Assembly: GCA_900762245.1 (NCBI GenBank)
Contig: CAAFFR010000149.1
Span: 1 to 23,557, forward strand
Length of the DNA stretch: 23,557 nt
Reading direction: 5' to 3'
DNA from: an uncultured Oscillospiraceae bacterium
Lineage (GTDB): Bacteria; Bacillota_A; Clostridia; Oscillospirales; Oscillospiraceae
Shown here: positions 15,107 through 22,536 of the stretch, one piece after another
How the letters are laid out: each line of letters starts with the position of its first letter
Position numbering within the stretch: the first letter of the stretch is position 1
Program-made: the position numbers and the translations under genes
The notes under the pieces: generated by a model
Databases searched by the model: none
What the model was told of the DNA's origin: nothing
Seen by the model: the letters and a program-made list of their open reading frames with translations, nothing else

Positions 15107-17359
15107 TTGATTACTGAGCAAAATGGCGTTTTTCATATTCAGACAGACCACTATTCCTATCTTTTCCTGATGGACGAATACGGTGTCCCGGAGCATCTGC
15201 ACTTTGGTACCCCTGTCAGCACGGAGGATGCCCAGTCCTTCCGCTGCCGTCCCGGTCTTGGCTGGGGCAGCTGTGTTCTGCTGAAGGAGGGAGACACCGC
15301 CAGCTGCATGGATGCGCTGGCGCTGGAATGGAGCGGCAGCGGCCGGGGCGATTACCGGGAGACTCCGCTGGAGATCACCGGAAAAGCGTCCGATTTCCGC
15401 TATACCGGTTTTGAAATTGTGGAGGGCAGCGCTGTCATGGAAAGCGGCCTGCCCCAGGCCCACGGGGCTTTGGAGACACTGCACATTACCCTGGAGCAGC
15501 CCGGTGCCCGGCTGCACCTCTATTATACCGCGTTCCCCACCGCCCTGACACGGCGGACCGTGCTGGAGAATACGGGAGAAGCCCCCCTGACGTTGGGAAA
15601 ACTCATGAGTTTTGCGGTGGACCTGCCGGGTTCCTACACCATGGCAACCTTCAACGGCAGCTGGATCGCGGAAATGCGCCGCAGCGATACTCCCGTGCGG
15701 GAAAGCCGGGTGGTGAATGAAAGTCTGACGGGCGCTTCCTCCAACCGGCACAATCCGGGCTTTTTGCTGTTTGAAACCGGTGCCACAGAAACGGCTGGCC
15801 GGGTCTACGGCTTCAATCTGGTCTATTCCGGCAACCATTACGCCTCGGCCCAGCTGTCCCATCAGGGCCTGACCCGGGTGATGCAGGGCATCCATCCCAG
15901 CCATTTTGCCAAGGAAATCGCGCCTGGCGGGTGCTTTGAGACGCCGGAAGCCGTCCTGTGCTGCTCCGACGAGGGCTTCGGCGGTCTGTCGAAGAATATG
16001 CACACCTTTGTCACAGATCATATTATCCGTCCTTATTGGCGCAACCGCCCCCGGCCTGTGAAGTACAACAGCTGGGAGGGCTGCATGTTCGACTTCAACC
16101 AGCACCGCCTTCTGGATCTGGCAGACCGGGCCAGGGACCTTGGCTGCGAACTGTTCGTGCTGGATGATGGCTGGTTCGGGGAGCGGAATGATGACAAGGC
16201 AGGTCTGGGCGACTACAATGTGAACACCAAAAAGCTGCCCAGGGGCATGGCGGGCCTTGCGGACCGCGTCCGGGCCAAGGGGCTGCAGTTTGGCCTCTGG
16301 TTCGAGCCGGAATCTGTCAATCCCGATTCTGACCTCTACCGTGCCCACCCCGACTGGGCATTGACGGATGAATTTTATCCGGTCTACGGACGCAATCAGC
16401 TGCTGCTGGATCTGACAAAGAAGGAAGTCCGGGACTATATCGTGGAGCATGTCTCCAATATTCTGGACAGCGCCAAAATTTCCTATGTAAAATGGGACAT
16501 GAACCGCCATTCCATCGCCCTTGGCGTAAAAGCCCATGATTTTGTGCTGGGCCTCTACGATGTGCTGCGCCGCATTTTCATTCCCCGGCCCGGTATCCTG
16601 CTGGAAAGCTGCTCCTCCGGCGGCAACCGGTTCGACCTGGGTATGCTGTGCTTCTCTCCCCAGATCTGGGCCAGCGATGATACGGACCCCATTGAGCGGC
16701 TGACCATCCAGACGGGCTATTCCTACCTCTATCCCCAGTCCACCTGGGGCTCCCATGTTTCCGCCGCCCCTCACGCCCAAACCCTGCGGGAGACACCTCT
16801 GAGTACCCGGGGCAATGTGGCGTTCTTCGGATGTCTTGGCTATGAGCTGGACCTGAAGCACCTGCTGCCCATTGAAGAGAAGGAAGTGAAGGCCCAGACC
16901 GCGTTCTATAAGCAGTACCGGGAAGTTTTCCAGTATGGACGCTTCTCCCGCACGGAACTGGGCTGGCAGGTTTCCGACGGAAAGACCACCCTGACAGGCG
17001 TGTTCCATAGGCTGGTTTCTGCTGCCCCCGGCTATGAGCGGCTGCGGCTGGTGGGACTGGACAAAGACAAGCGCTACCGGGTGACCTCTCTGGAACAGGT
17101 GATTCGGGTGGGTCAGTTCGGCAATCTTCTCAAGCATGTGGCCCCCGTGAACATCGATCCCAACGGCCAGCTGCTGCGGCTGGCAGACCGGCATATTTCC
17201 CTCCCCGGCGGCGTGGAGGAACTGACGGTTTCCGGTGCTGCCCTTATGAGCGGCATCCTGCTGCGTCCCCAGTTCCGGGGCACCGGCTATGACCAGAACC
17301 AGCGCACCCAGGGGGATTTCGGCTCCGATCTGTATATCGTGGAAGAAATCGAAGGGTGA
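15107..17359 (+). CDS. GH36 alpha-galactosidase
   Basis: Retaining alpha-galactosidase acting on raffinose-family sugars and galactosyl side chains; no signal peptide, so cytoplasmic. I place the start at a TTG (15107), giving 750 aa: AAAGGTGG lies 8 bases upstream, a consensus promoter ends at 15076, and family proteins begin close to this point (here ITEQNGVFHIQT). The central TIM barrel carries FVLDDGWFGERNDD, the nucleophile D464 in YVKWDMNRH, ESCSSGGNRFD, and the acid/base D524 in ASDDTDPIERL. The N-terminal beta-sandwich and the C-terminal beta domain are both present. It is divergent from a GH13 alpha-glucosidase. Confidence 0.93.
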   Translation: MITEQNGVFHIQTDHYSYLFLMDEYGVPEHLHFGTPVSTEDAQSFRCRPGLGWGSCVLLKEGDTASCMDALALEWSGSGRGDYRETPLEITGKASDFRYTGFEIVEGSAVMESGLPQAHGALETLHITLEQPGARLHLYYTAFPTALTRRTVLENTGEAPLTLGKLMSFAVDLPGSYTMATFNGSWIAEMRRSDTPVRESRVVNESLTGASSNRHNPGFLLFETGATETAGRVYGFNLVYSGNHYASAQLSHQGLTRVMQGIHPSHFAKEIAPGGCFETPEAVLCCSDEGFGGLSKNMHTFVTDHIIRPYWRNRPRPVKYNSWEGCMFDFNQHRLLDLADRARDLGCELFVLDDGWFGERNDDKAGLGDYNVNTKKLPRGMAGLADRVRAKGLQFGLWFEPESVNPDSDLYRAHPDWALTDEFYPVYGRNQLLLDLTKKEVRDYIVEHVSNILDSAKISYVKWDMNRHSIALGVKAHDFVLGLYDVLRRIFIPRPGILLESCSSGGNRFDLGMLCFSPQIWASDDTDPIERLTIQTGYSYLYPQSTWGSHVSAAPHAQTLRETPLSTRGNVAFFGCLGYELDLKHLLPIEEKEVKAQTAFYKQYREVFQYGRFSRTELGWQVSDGKTTLTGVFHRLVSAAPGYERLRLVGLDKDKRYRVTSLEQVIRVGQFGNLLKHVAPVNIDPNGQLLRLADRHISLPGGVEELTVSGAALMSGILLRPQFRGTGYDQNQRTQGDFGSDLYIVEEIEG

Positions 17360-17372
17360 TGAAAACTTTTTC

Positions 17373-17401
17373 TTGCTTTTTCCGGCGATGTGTACTATAC
17401 T
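17373..17401 (+). promoter_or_regulatory. Promoter of tRNA-Leu(CAA)
   Basis: -35 TTGCTT (17373-17378) and -10 TATACT (17396-17401) are 17 bases apart, 13 bases upstream of the tRNA. Confidence 0.7.
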
Positions 17402-17414
17402 AGATAGGCACAAC

Positions 17415-17500
17415 GCCGGTGTGATGAAATGGTAGACGTAGTGGACTCAAAATCCACCGCCAGCGATGGCGTACCGGTTCGAGTCCGGTCACCGGCACCA
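17415..17500 (+). tRNA. tRNA-Leu (anticodon CAA)
   Basis: Acceptor GCCGGTG (17415-17421) pairs with CACCGGC (17490-17496), then discriminator A and encoded CCA. The anticodon stem GTGGA/TCCAC holds CTCAAAA with anticodon CAA at 17448-17450. A long variable arm and the T-arm CGGTTCGAGTCCG complete a class II leucine tRNA. It marks the left edge of an AT-rich accessory stretch. Confidence 0.96.
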
Positions 17501-17509
17501 AAGCAATAT

Positions 17510-17550
17510 AATCCGAACCAAGTTTTCCCAGTGGGAGACGGGTTCGGATT
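17510..17550 (+). terminator. Possible terminator hairpin after tRNA-Leu
   Basis: AATCCGAACC (17510-17519) pairs with GGTTCGGATT (17541-17550), enclosing a small TCCC-AGT-GGGA hairpin. The following TATTGTTGTC is only moderately T-rich, so this may be a weak terminator or a processing structure. Confidence 0.5.
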
Positions 17551-17665
17551 TATTGTTGTCTTCAGCAAATTCGAGGACACACATTTCCGAAACGGTGTTA
17601 TCAAAAGACCTGAATCGAAACCAAGAGGTTCAAGGAAAAGGAAACAAATTTAGGAGGACACTGTT

Positions 17666-17917
17666 ATGGAAAAGAAAGTTTTGTCTTGTGAGTTCAATAT
17701 CGATACCGCCTGTGTGGAAGTTAAGTATACAGACGGCAGTCAGCTGTCCATTTACTGTCCACGAGTGGAGAATATGGTTGCAGAGAATATGTATGAGCGG
17801 TCTGAGCTTGATTGGCTGGTTTACAATGCTCCGGTGGACTATGTGAATCTGCTGCTTCATGGCGATATCAGGGCGTATCTGAACAATGCGACAGAATATG
17901 ATTTGTTCGGAAGTTAA
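17666..17917 (+). CDS. Small protein, DUF6061-like
   Basis: An 83-aa protein with a strong ribosome site (TAGGAGGAC) 8-14 bases before the ATG. The pattern of a cysteine-containing first strand (LSCEFNIDTACVEVKYTDGS), an acidic centre and NMYERSELDWLVYNAPVDYV resembles small Firmicutes proteins that I associate with DUF6061; this is from memory and moderately certain. No membrane segment or known catalytic motif is seen. Its base composition is intermediate between the GC-rich core and the AT-rich genes to the right. No function is proposed. Confidence 0.72.
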   Translation: MEKKVLSCEFNIDTACVEVKYTDGSQLSIYCPRVENMVAENMYERSELDWLVYNAPVDYVNLLLHGDIRAYLNNATEYDLFGS

Positions 17918-18207
17918 ATTGGAAGAAGCATAATAAAAAACAACTGCAGAATAAGCCTTGGTATGGCTTAAGTCTGAAGATGAACATTCCCTGGATATAT
18001 GAAATGCACGGCTGTCTAATGTGTTTTTAGAGTAGAAGCAACTTAACCGTCCAAATTGTGAAATGGAGCGTCTATCTACTTCTGATTTGTGGTAGAATGT
18101 CTAAGATTGCGCACTGGTCAGATTTATTATACGTTATCGCTTCTGACGAAAGTTATATAATAATCTTTGCAACGCAACCTTACAGTGATCTTTGATTAAC
18201 TAATTTG
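17918..18207. other. AT-rich intergenic stretch with no recognisable gene
   Basis: Both strands are closed by frequent stops. I see no tRNA, no convincing promoter pair and no direct repeat of the tRNA-Leu 3' end. A leaderless or non-coding RNA cannot be excluded. Confidence 0.5.
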
Positions 18208-18243
18208 AAACACCTCCTCACTGAAGAATGAGGAGGTGTTTTT
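18208..18243. terminator. Intrinsic terminator, usable in both directions
   Basis: AAACACCTCCTCA (18208-18220) pairs with TGAGGAGGTGTTT (18229-18241) around an 8-base loop, with a T-run on the right and A-run on the left. It lies downstream of the minus-strand deaminase operon and could end that transcript or anything entering from the left. Confidence 0.8.
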
Positions 18244-18319
18244 GAATGTGATTATACATATGGAAGATGTAGAAAACAGATAATTCAAAATTGTTATTCG
18301 TGAGGGATTTAAAGATAAA

Positions 18320-18532
18320 TTATCCTCTTACTTGGTTATGTAAATTAATAATTCTTGTCGAATTAACACGTGTTGATGAAATTAATCTGATTTTTTCTAA
18401 AAGTGCGATATCGCTTTGATCAATACAGATTGAACGAATTTTCCATTCTGGCCAGCCCAATATTGTTTCTATTAATTCTACTGTTTTATCATCCTCCTGA
18501 CGTATATCATTCCCAATAACTGTTGTATTCAT
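18320..18532 (-). CDS. 70-aa protein of unknown function linked to the deaminase gene
   Basis: The ATG lies one base after the deaminase stop codon, with the ribosome site AGGAGGAC formed by the last deaminase codons at ideal spacing. This strongly suggests a real, translationally coupled gene. The 70-aa product is soluble, begins acidic (MNTTVIGNDIRQEDD) and contains an ILGWPEWKIRSICIDQSDIA centre and a basic, Arg/Ser-rich end. I recognise no family. Its tight link to a defence enzyme suggests an accessory or regulatory part of that module, which is an inference. Confidence 0.65.
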   Translation of the reverse strand: MNTTVIGNDIRQEDDKTVELIETILGWPEWKIRSICIDQSDIALLEKIRLISSTRVNSTRIINLHNQVRG

Positions 18533-18533
18533 T

Positions 18534-20045
18534 TTATTGTCCTCCTGTTTGAGATTCCTTTATCCATGTACGCCATTTCAAACATTCAAAACTCTCTTTT
18601 TCAATATAAGAAATAGGAGTCATATGAAAACGAAGTCGTGCCTGGGCCCGATTCCATTTTACTGCGTTCCCGTCCTTGTCCTTCCTATTAATACTACTCC
18701 CGTTACTTAGACTCAAGGAGAATAAGTCAAAGAAACGCCGAGGACCAATACCCACAAATTCTTCAAAAGAAACTTTGTCCTCTGCACCTGTCATGGAAGT
18801 AGAATCTTCATATAGTTCGAATGTTTTACTTTTGGGATAGGGTTCGACAAATACTACTCGCTCTATTCCTGCATTAATTATATGTTTGGCACAATTATGG
18901 CAAGGGAATGTGGTACAGTACAGAGTTGCTCCATTTAAAGAAATACCGGTTCGTGCGCATGCAACAATTGCGGCCATTTCTGCGTGAACGGCCCTACCAT
19001 ATTCCGTTAAGTACTTAATTTGCGAGTTAGTTAAACGATTGAGAAAAGATTCCCTCTCTTGCTCATCTTTATATTTATAGGAGGCAACAATATCTTCAAT
19101 GAGTCGACGATGTTCACGTTTATTCGCATCATAGCCCCGAATATAATCTCTTCCATTAGGCTCATCTTCATATGTTGTTGCATTTGGCCAGTACTGACCA
19201 CCACCAAATCTTGGAACCTCATTAGCTCCAGTAGAAATAATCTCCCTATTTCTATTTGCGATAACTGCACCTACCTGACGTCCTAGGTCAGCAGATCGAA
19301 GGCCCGAAGCATAAGCGAGAAACATTGCATATTCATCAAATGTGGGAGTAATAAATGGATGTCCGAAGAGTAAATTCAAAATACGCGCAATTTGGCGTTT
19401 AACAATCTCCTGTTTATCTTTTTCTATGTCAGCCTTCTTCATGGATGTTTTTTTGTGGTTCAACGTTATATGGAAATCTGCCATTTCAAAAACATCGCGA
19501 GTATGCTGACCATACTCATCTTTTTCGTTGGCATCTCTTGTAATTAGCTTTTTTGCATCATCATTACCAATATTTCTCTTGTTCAGGTTAGATAAACGAC
19601 TTTCTTCATTTTCATTAACAGCGAACAGAAAGAAATTATTGGGATATATTTCCCTAAATTTCGCGGCCTCTTCTGGATGTTTTAACGAGGTGATGATGAA
19701 AGCTGTACTTGGAATTTGAGGTAATGCAGATGATTTTGATGCTTTGGATTCTCGTATTCCTTGAATTTTGTCTACAGCTGCACAAGCTAATATGGCATTA
19801 TTTTGGGACTTTCGACGAACATTATTTCCAGCGTCCATCAAGGCTTTTGATTTTTTATACGATGTTTCCTTATCTTCATCAGTAAGTAGTGGTTCTAATG
19901 CTTCTTTTGAAAGACGAATAACCACTGTAGTGTAATTAAATTCTTTCAGCTGTTCAGTCAACTCGCTTATAATGGATGAAGTATCAGTACCCATAGCAGA
20001 GGATAATGCAATGACTAATTCGGGTGCAGAAAGTTGTTCCTCCAT
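18534..20045 (-). CDS. Anti-phage dCTP deaminase (AvcD/DCD-like)
   Basis: Two-domain protein of 503 aa. The N-terminal ~250 residues resemble the P-loop-kinase-like domain of this family, with a degenerate loop (ALSSAMGTDTSS, 13-24) instead of a GKS/T Walker motif. The C-terminal half is a cytidine/deoxycytidylate deaminase: SADLGRQVGAVIANR, zinc ligand and catalytic glutamate H354-A-E356, and C382-H-N-C385. Known relatives deaminate dCTP/dCMP on infection and starve phage of dC nucleotides. The start at 20045 is chosen because GAAGGCG precedes it and a TTTACA-TATACT promoter lies at 20084-20112; the longer frame would extend into the promoter and the divergent gene. It is AT-rich relative to the core genome and probably acquired. 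Confidence 0.85.
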   Translation of the reverse strand: MEEQLSAPELVIALSSAMGTDTSSIISELTEQLKEFNYTTVVIRLSKEALEPLLTDEDKETSYKKSKALMDAGNNVRRKSQNNAILACAAVDKIQGIRESKASKSSALPQIPSTAFIITSLKHPEEAAKFREIYPNNFFLFAVNENEESRLSNLNKRNIGNDDAKKLITRDANEKDEYGQHTRDVFEMADFHITLNHKKTSMKKADIEKDKQEIVKRQIARILNLLFGHPFITPTFDEYAMFLAYASGLRSADLGRQVGAVIANRNREIISTGANEVPRFGGGQYWPNATTYEDEPNGRDYIRGYDANKREHRRLIEDIVASYKYKDEQERESFLNRLTNSQIKYLTEYGRAVHAEMAAIVACARTGISLNGATLYCTTFPCHNCAKHIINAGIERVVFVEPYPKSKTFELYEDSTSMTGAEDKVSFEEFVGIGPRRFFDLFSLSLSNGSSINRKDKDGNAVKWNRAQARLRFHMTPISYIEKESFECLKWRTWIKESQTGGQ

Positions 20046-20083
20046 AATTTCGCCTTCTTTTCTGTTCGTATAGTATATATTAC

Positions 20084-20112
20084 AGTATAATTGATTTTCC
20101 TTCTTTTGTAAA
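20084..20112 (-). promoter_or_regulatory. Promoter of the deaminase gene
   Basis: On the minus strand -35 TTTACA (20107-20112) and -10 TATACT (20084-20089) are 17 bases apart, about 40 bases before the deaminase ATG. Confidence 0.72.
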
Positions 20113-20118
20113 GAAATA

Positions 20119-20147
20119 TTGCATAATACGACATAATATGCTAAAAT
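20119..20147 (+). promoter_or_regulatory. Promoter of the ATPase-methyltransferase gene
   Basis: -35 TTGCAT (20119-20124) and -10 TAAAAT (20142-20147) with a TGC extension are 17 bases apart. Its -35 is only six bases from the -35 of the opposing deaminase promoter. Confidence 0.68.
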
Positions 20148-20174
20148 TTTTATGAAGTGGGAGGCGAATAAAGT

Positions 20175-21926
20175 ATGGATATAAGAAATAATACATTTAG
20201 TAACAGTCATCATTTTGCGCAGAAAGGGCTTATATTTGACGGGAATGTTACATTTCACAATAGAAATCTATTAATAGGTAGAAATGGTGCTGGTAAAACA
20301 AGGTTTTTAAAAGCATTAGAGCAGTATTATAAAGACAGCAATCCAAATGCATCTGTGCTAACGTTATATTTTCCAGAGAGTCATTCAAATAGAGAGGAAA
20401 TTTCCAATAAAAACCTTTATGATGCAATTTATGAAAAAGATGTTCTTTGCTACCAAGATTTTTTGCAACTTGCTTCTAAGGATTGGCTTGCCCTAATTGA
20501 CGATATATATTCTGGTATGTCTTTACGTGCCAAAAAATCTGCACAACGTATGCAGGCAGATTTTGAACAACTAAATAAGTATTTTCTGATATTTTTTGAT
20601 AGCGAGCTTTGCCCCAAAGAAGGTAATTCGAAAATCCACATGGTTAAGCATATAAACGGCACAGATAGAAAAGTACCTGTTGAGCAAGCAATAAAGGAAT
20701 TTTCACCAGGTGAATTAATGCTATTTTATCTTAGTATATTAGTGTTCTATCTTGATCATCTATCTGATATCTCAATAGTTTTGATAATGGACGAGCCTGA
20801 GATACATCTACATCCCAAGGCATTAATTGCACTTATGGAAATGCTTACAAAGAGCAATGCTATCTCACAACTGTGGGTTGCTTCCCATTCACTTTTCATA
20901 ATGCCACTTTTCCCATTTGAACAAATTGTGCATTTTGACCGGAATCACATTTGTCCTCTAAACCGTAATACCTATAAAAGAATATATGATGATTTAATCG
21001 GTTTAGAAAATATCGATGTTTATGAGCTTTTAAAGTCCGTCGAAAATTGGTCTTATTATCAATTTGTAGTAGAAAATTTTTTCCTTCCAACGTCTAAATA
21101 TTCTGCAAAAAAAGATGACGAACAAGTGCAAAAATTCATATCTTATCTTGACTCAGTGCGAAATGATCGGCCGATAAAAGTCCTAGATTATGGTGCAGGA
21201 AAATACCGTCTTTGGGAGTGCTTAAAGCAAGCCATACCAGATCGAGAAAATCGAGAAAAGCTTCTCATATACGAAGCATTTGAACCATATCCATCAGTTA
21301 ATATTCCAGAAGGAATAGATGCATACAGCGATGAGAGCGAACTAAAATGCAACCACTATGATGTAGTTGTGCTTATGAATGTATTGCATGAAATAGATCC
21401 AACGCAATGGGTACAAACCTTTCGTTTAATCAGCAATGTGCTTTCTGATGATGGCGTAATGGTATTTCTTGAGGTTCATACGCTGACTAATGGTGAACAA
21501 CCATATGGACAAGCAGGTTTTCTTTTATTGCAAGATCCACAGGTCAAAAAACTTTTTTCCCAGGCATCAATAGTACGGTGGCAGGATACTAAGCAGGAAA
21601 AGTCCAATTGTTGGATTGTTTCCAAAAGCAGTCTACAAACAGTTACACAGTCTAAGATTCAGAAAACAATTTCCTGTTTGGAATCATATTGTGAATCGCT
21701 TCTAAAAAAACTGGATGATGAGAGAATTGCTTTAGCCCATGATGCAAACCCACAAGACGTTGCTAAAATCAAAATGGCAGGTCGAAAATATGCCTTCCTA
21801 TCTCAGCAATATATTAATGCACACTTTGCTAATATAAGGTTGAATAAACTCAGCCAGAAAACTACCACGACACAAGCCACACCCTCAGGCTCAGAAAAAC
21901 CAGCTTTCCCCGGGATGGAGATTTAA
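20175..21926 (+). CDS. ABC/OLD-like ATPase fused to SAM-dependent methyltransferase
   Basis: A 583-aa soluble protein. Residues 1-260 are an AAA_15/AAA_21-type ABC ATPase: Walker A GRNGAGKT (35-42), a signature-like FSPGELMLF (176-184), Walker B IVLIMDEPE with HLHP (201-213) and the H-loop ASHS (236-239). No long coiled coil or TOPRIM nuclease follows. Residues about 325-480 are a class I Rossmann methyltransferase: motif I VLDYGAGKYR (336-345), acidic E in YEAFEP (366-371) and YDVVVLMNVLHEIDP (395-409). It lacks the DPPY/NPPY motif of DNA amino-methyltransferases, so an RNA, protein or small-molecule target is more likely. A helical tail ends the protein. GGGAGGC precedes the ATG. It is divergent from the anti-phage deaminase. 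I know no named system with this fusion. Confidence 0.85.
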   Translation: MDIRNNTFSNSHHFAQKGLIFDGNVTFHNRNLLIGRNGAGKTRFLKALEQYYKDSNPNASVLTLYFPESHSNREEISNKNLYDAIYEKDVLCYQDFLQLASKDWLALIDDIYSGMSLRAKKSAQRMQADFEQLNKYFLIFFDSELCPKEGNSKIHMVKHINGTDRKVPVEQAIKEFSPGELMLFYLSILVFYLDHLSDISIVLIMDEPEIHLHPKALIALMEMLTKSNAISQLWVASHSLFIMPLFPFEQIVHFDRNHICPLNRNTYKRIYDDLIGLENIDVYELLKSVENWSYYQFVVENFFLPTSKYSAKKDDEQVQKFISYLDSVRNDRPIKVLDYGAGKYRLWECLKQAIPDRENREKLLIYEAFEPYPSVNIPEGIDAYSDESELKCNHYDVVVLMNVLHEIDPTQWVQTFRLISNVLSDDGVMVFLEVHTLTNGEQPYGQAGFLLLQDPQVKKLFSQASIVRWQDTKQEKSNCWIVSKSSLQTVTQSKIQKTISCLESYCESLLKKLDDERIALAHDANPQDVAKIKMAGRKYAFLSQQYINAHFANIRLNKLSQKTTTTQATPSGSEKPAFPGMEI

Positions 21927-21974
21927 TCCCAAGAGAAATTGAGCGGTTTCTAGTTAAAGCCTTGTGCATGAAGC

Positions 21975-22010
21975 AAAGCGGGGTACCACATTGAGGTGGT
22001 ACCTCGCTTT
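21975..22010. terminator. Terminator hairpin after the ATPase-methyltransferase gene
   Basis: A 15-base arm AAAGCGGGGTACCAC (21975-21989) pairs with GTGGTACCTCGCTTT (21996-22010), with one G-U pair and a 6-base loop. A-rich and T-rich flanks allow use on both strands: for the rightward gene and for the leftward small-gene remnant. Confidence 0.8.
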
Positions 22011-22014
22011 TAAT

Positions 22015-22278
22015 TTATGCGTTTTCAGTATTCATTCCTTTCACCTGTTTTGTTTCACGTTGAGATTTCCATTCCTGAAACTCCCGCTGACCTTCTTCAC
22101 TCTCATAGAGGGCAATGATGTCAGGCATAATGCACCGGGCGATATGCTCGATCTCATGCTGGGGAATGCCGGAATTGTTGACGAGCTTCTTCCTGCGAGC
22201 CAAGTAGCTATGTTACCTCCGATTTTTTCAGTTTTCTTCATGGGCTATCTTACGGACGGTTATGTAATTGGCTGGCAT
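22015..22278 (-). pseudogene. Frameshifted small mobile-element-type gene
   Basis: Three minus-strand frames read as one continuous protein: a short frame from the ATG at 22278 (MPANYITVRKIAHE, stop at 22228-22230), a second frame (KKTEKIGGNIATWLA, around 22195-22241) and a third (RRKKLVNNSGIPQHEIEHIA onward) ending at 22015 with MNTENA. Overlaps at the junctions fit two single-base frameshifts within about 75 bases. The protein resembles small conserved ORFs of clostridial conjugative elements, from memory only. The alternative is a leader peptide followed by a separate 62-aa gene that starts with TTG at 22203 after GGAGGT. Both need comparison with an intact homologue. Confidence 0.5.
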
Positions 22279-22305
22279 GGCTCCTTTCCTCGGTAACACA
22301 GAAAA

Positions 22306-22345
22306 TGCAGACACTTGTCAAGCAATTGCTTTCTCTGTGTCTGCA
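22306..22345 (-). promoter_or_regulatory. Leader hairpin upstream of the small-gene remnant
   Basis: ATGCAGACAC (22306-22315) and GTGTCTGCAT (22336-22345) form a perfect 10-bp stem with a 20-base loop in the transcript from the promoter at 22371-22399, before the first short frame. It may be an attenuator or part of the element's regulatory region. Confidence 0.5.
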
Positions 22346-22370
22346 TATTTTGGTTTCAATATTTGTTTGT

Positions 22371-22399
22371 ATTATAGCAAAATCGGCACAAGCTGTCAA
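22371..22399 (-). promoter_or_regulatory. Perfect consensus promoter reading leftward
   Basis: On the minus strand TTGACA (22394-22399) and TATAAT (22371-22376), 17 bases apart with a TGC extension. It would drive the small frameshifted gene at 22015-22278. Between it and the histidine-kinase stop (22400-22536) I find no gene. Confidence 0.85.
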
Positions 22400-22536
22400 G
22401 GGAAGAAAGGCGTTGCATCAAACCCTCAAGTGTAACGGTTTAGGTGTAAAAATGATTGCGGCACAATGGCTTTTGGACCTGTTTTTTGTTCAGGAGTATA
22501 AACATACCAGAAAGTCAAAAACGGCGTTCTAACGCG

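Noticed and set aside
15104..17413. Long minus-strand open frame of 769 codons opposite the GH36 gene
   Set aside because: It mirrors the GC-rich codon pattern of the real gene, has no family resemblance, and spans both the GH36 promoter and its 3' end.
17429..17653. Open frame starting inside the tRNA-Leu(CAA) gene with a VDSKSTASDGVPVRVRSP-type start
   Set aside because: Its first third is simply the translated tRNA, a well-known artefact, and no ribosome site precedes it.
20046..20174. Possible AvcI-like RNA antitoxin next to the deaminase
   Set aside because: The interval is only 129 bases and is filled by two promoters; no further structured RNA or promoter could be seen there.
21927..21993. 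Short open frame reading on past the methyltransferase stop (LIPREIERFLVKALCMKQ)
   Set aside because: It is in another frame, has no start or ribosome site of its own, and ends in the terminator; it could be a gene remnant but nothing supports that.
21975..22010. GGTGGTACCTCGC resembles the conserved T-box sequence, suggesting a T-box riboswitch
   Set aside because: The two arms are simple complements forming one terminator; there is no specifier stem upstream and no tRNA- or amino-acid-related gene downstream.
22305..22532. 75-codon plus-strand frame with a hydrophobic stretch
   Set aside because: It lies across the leader hairpin and perfect promoter of the opposite strand and has no ribosome site.
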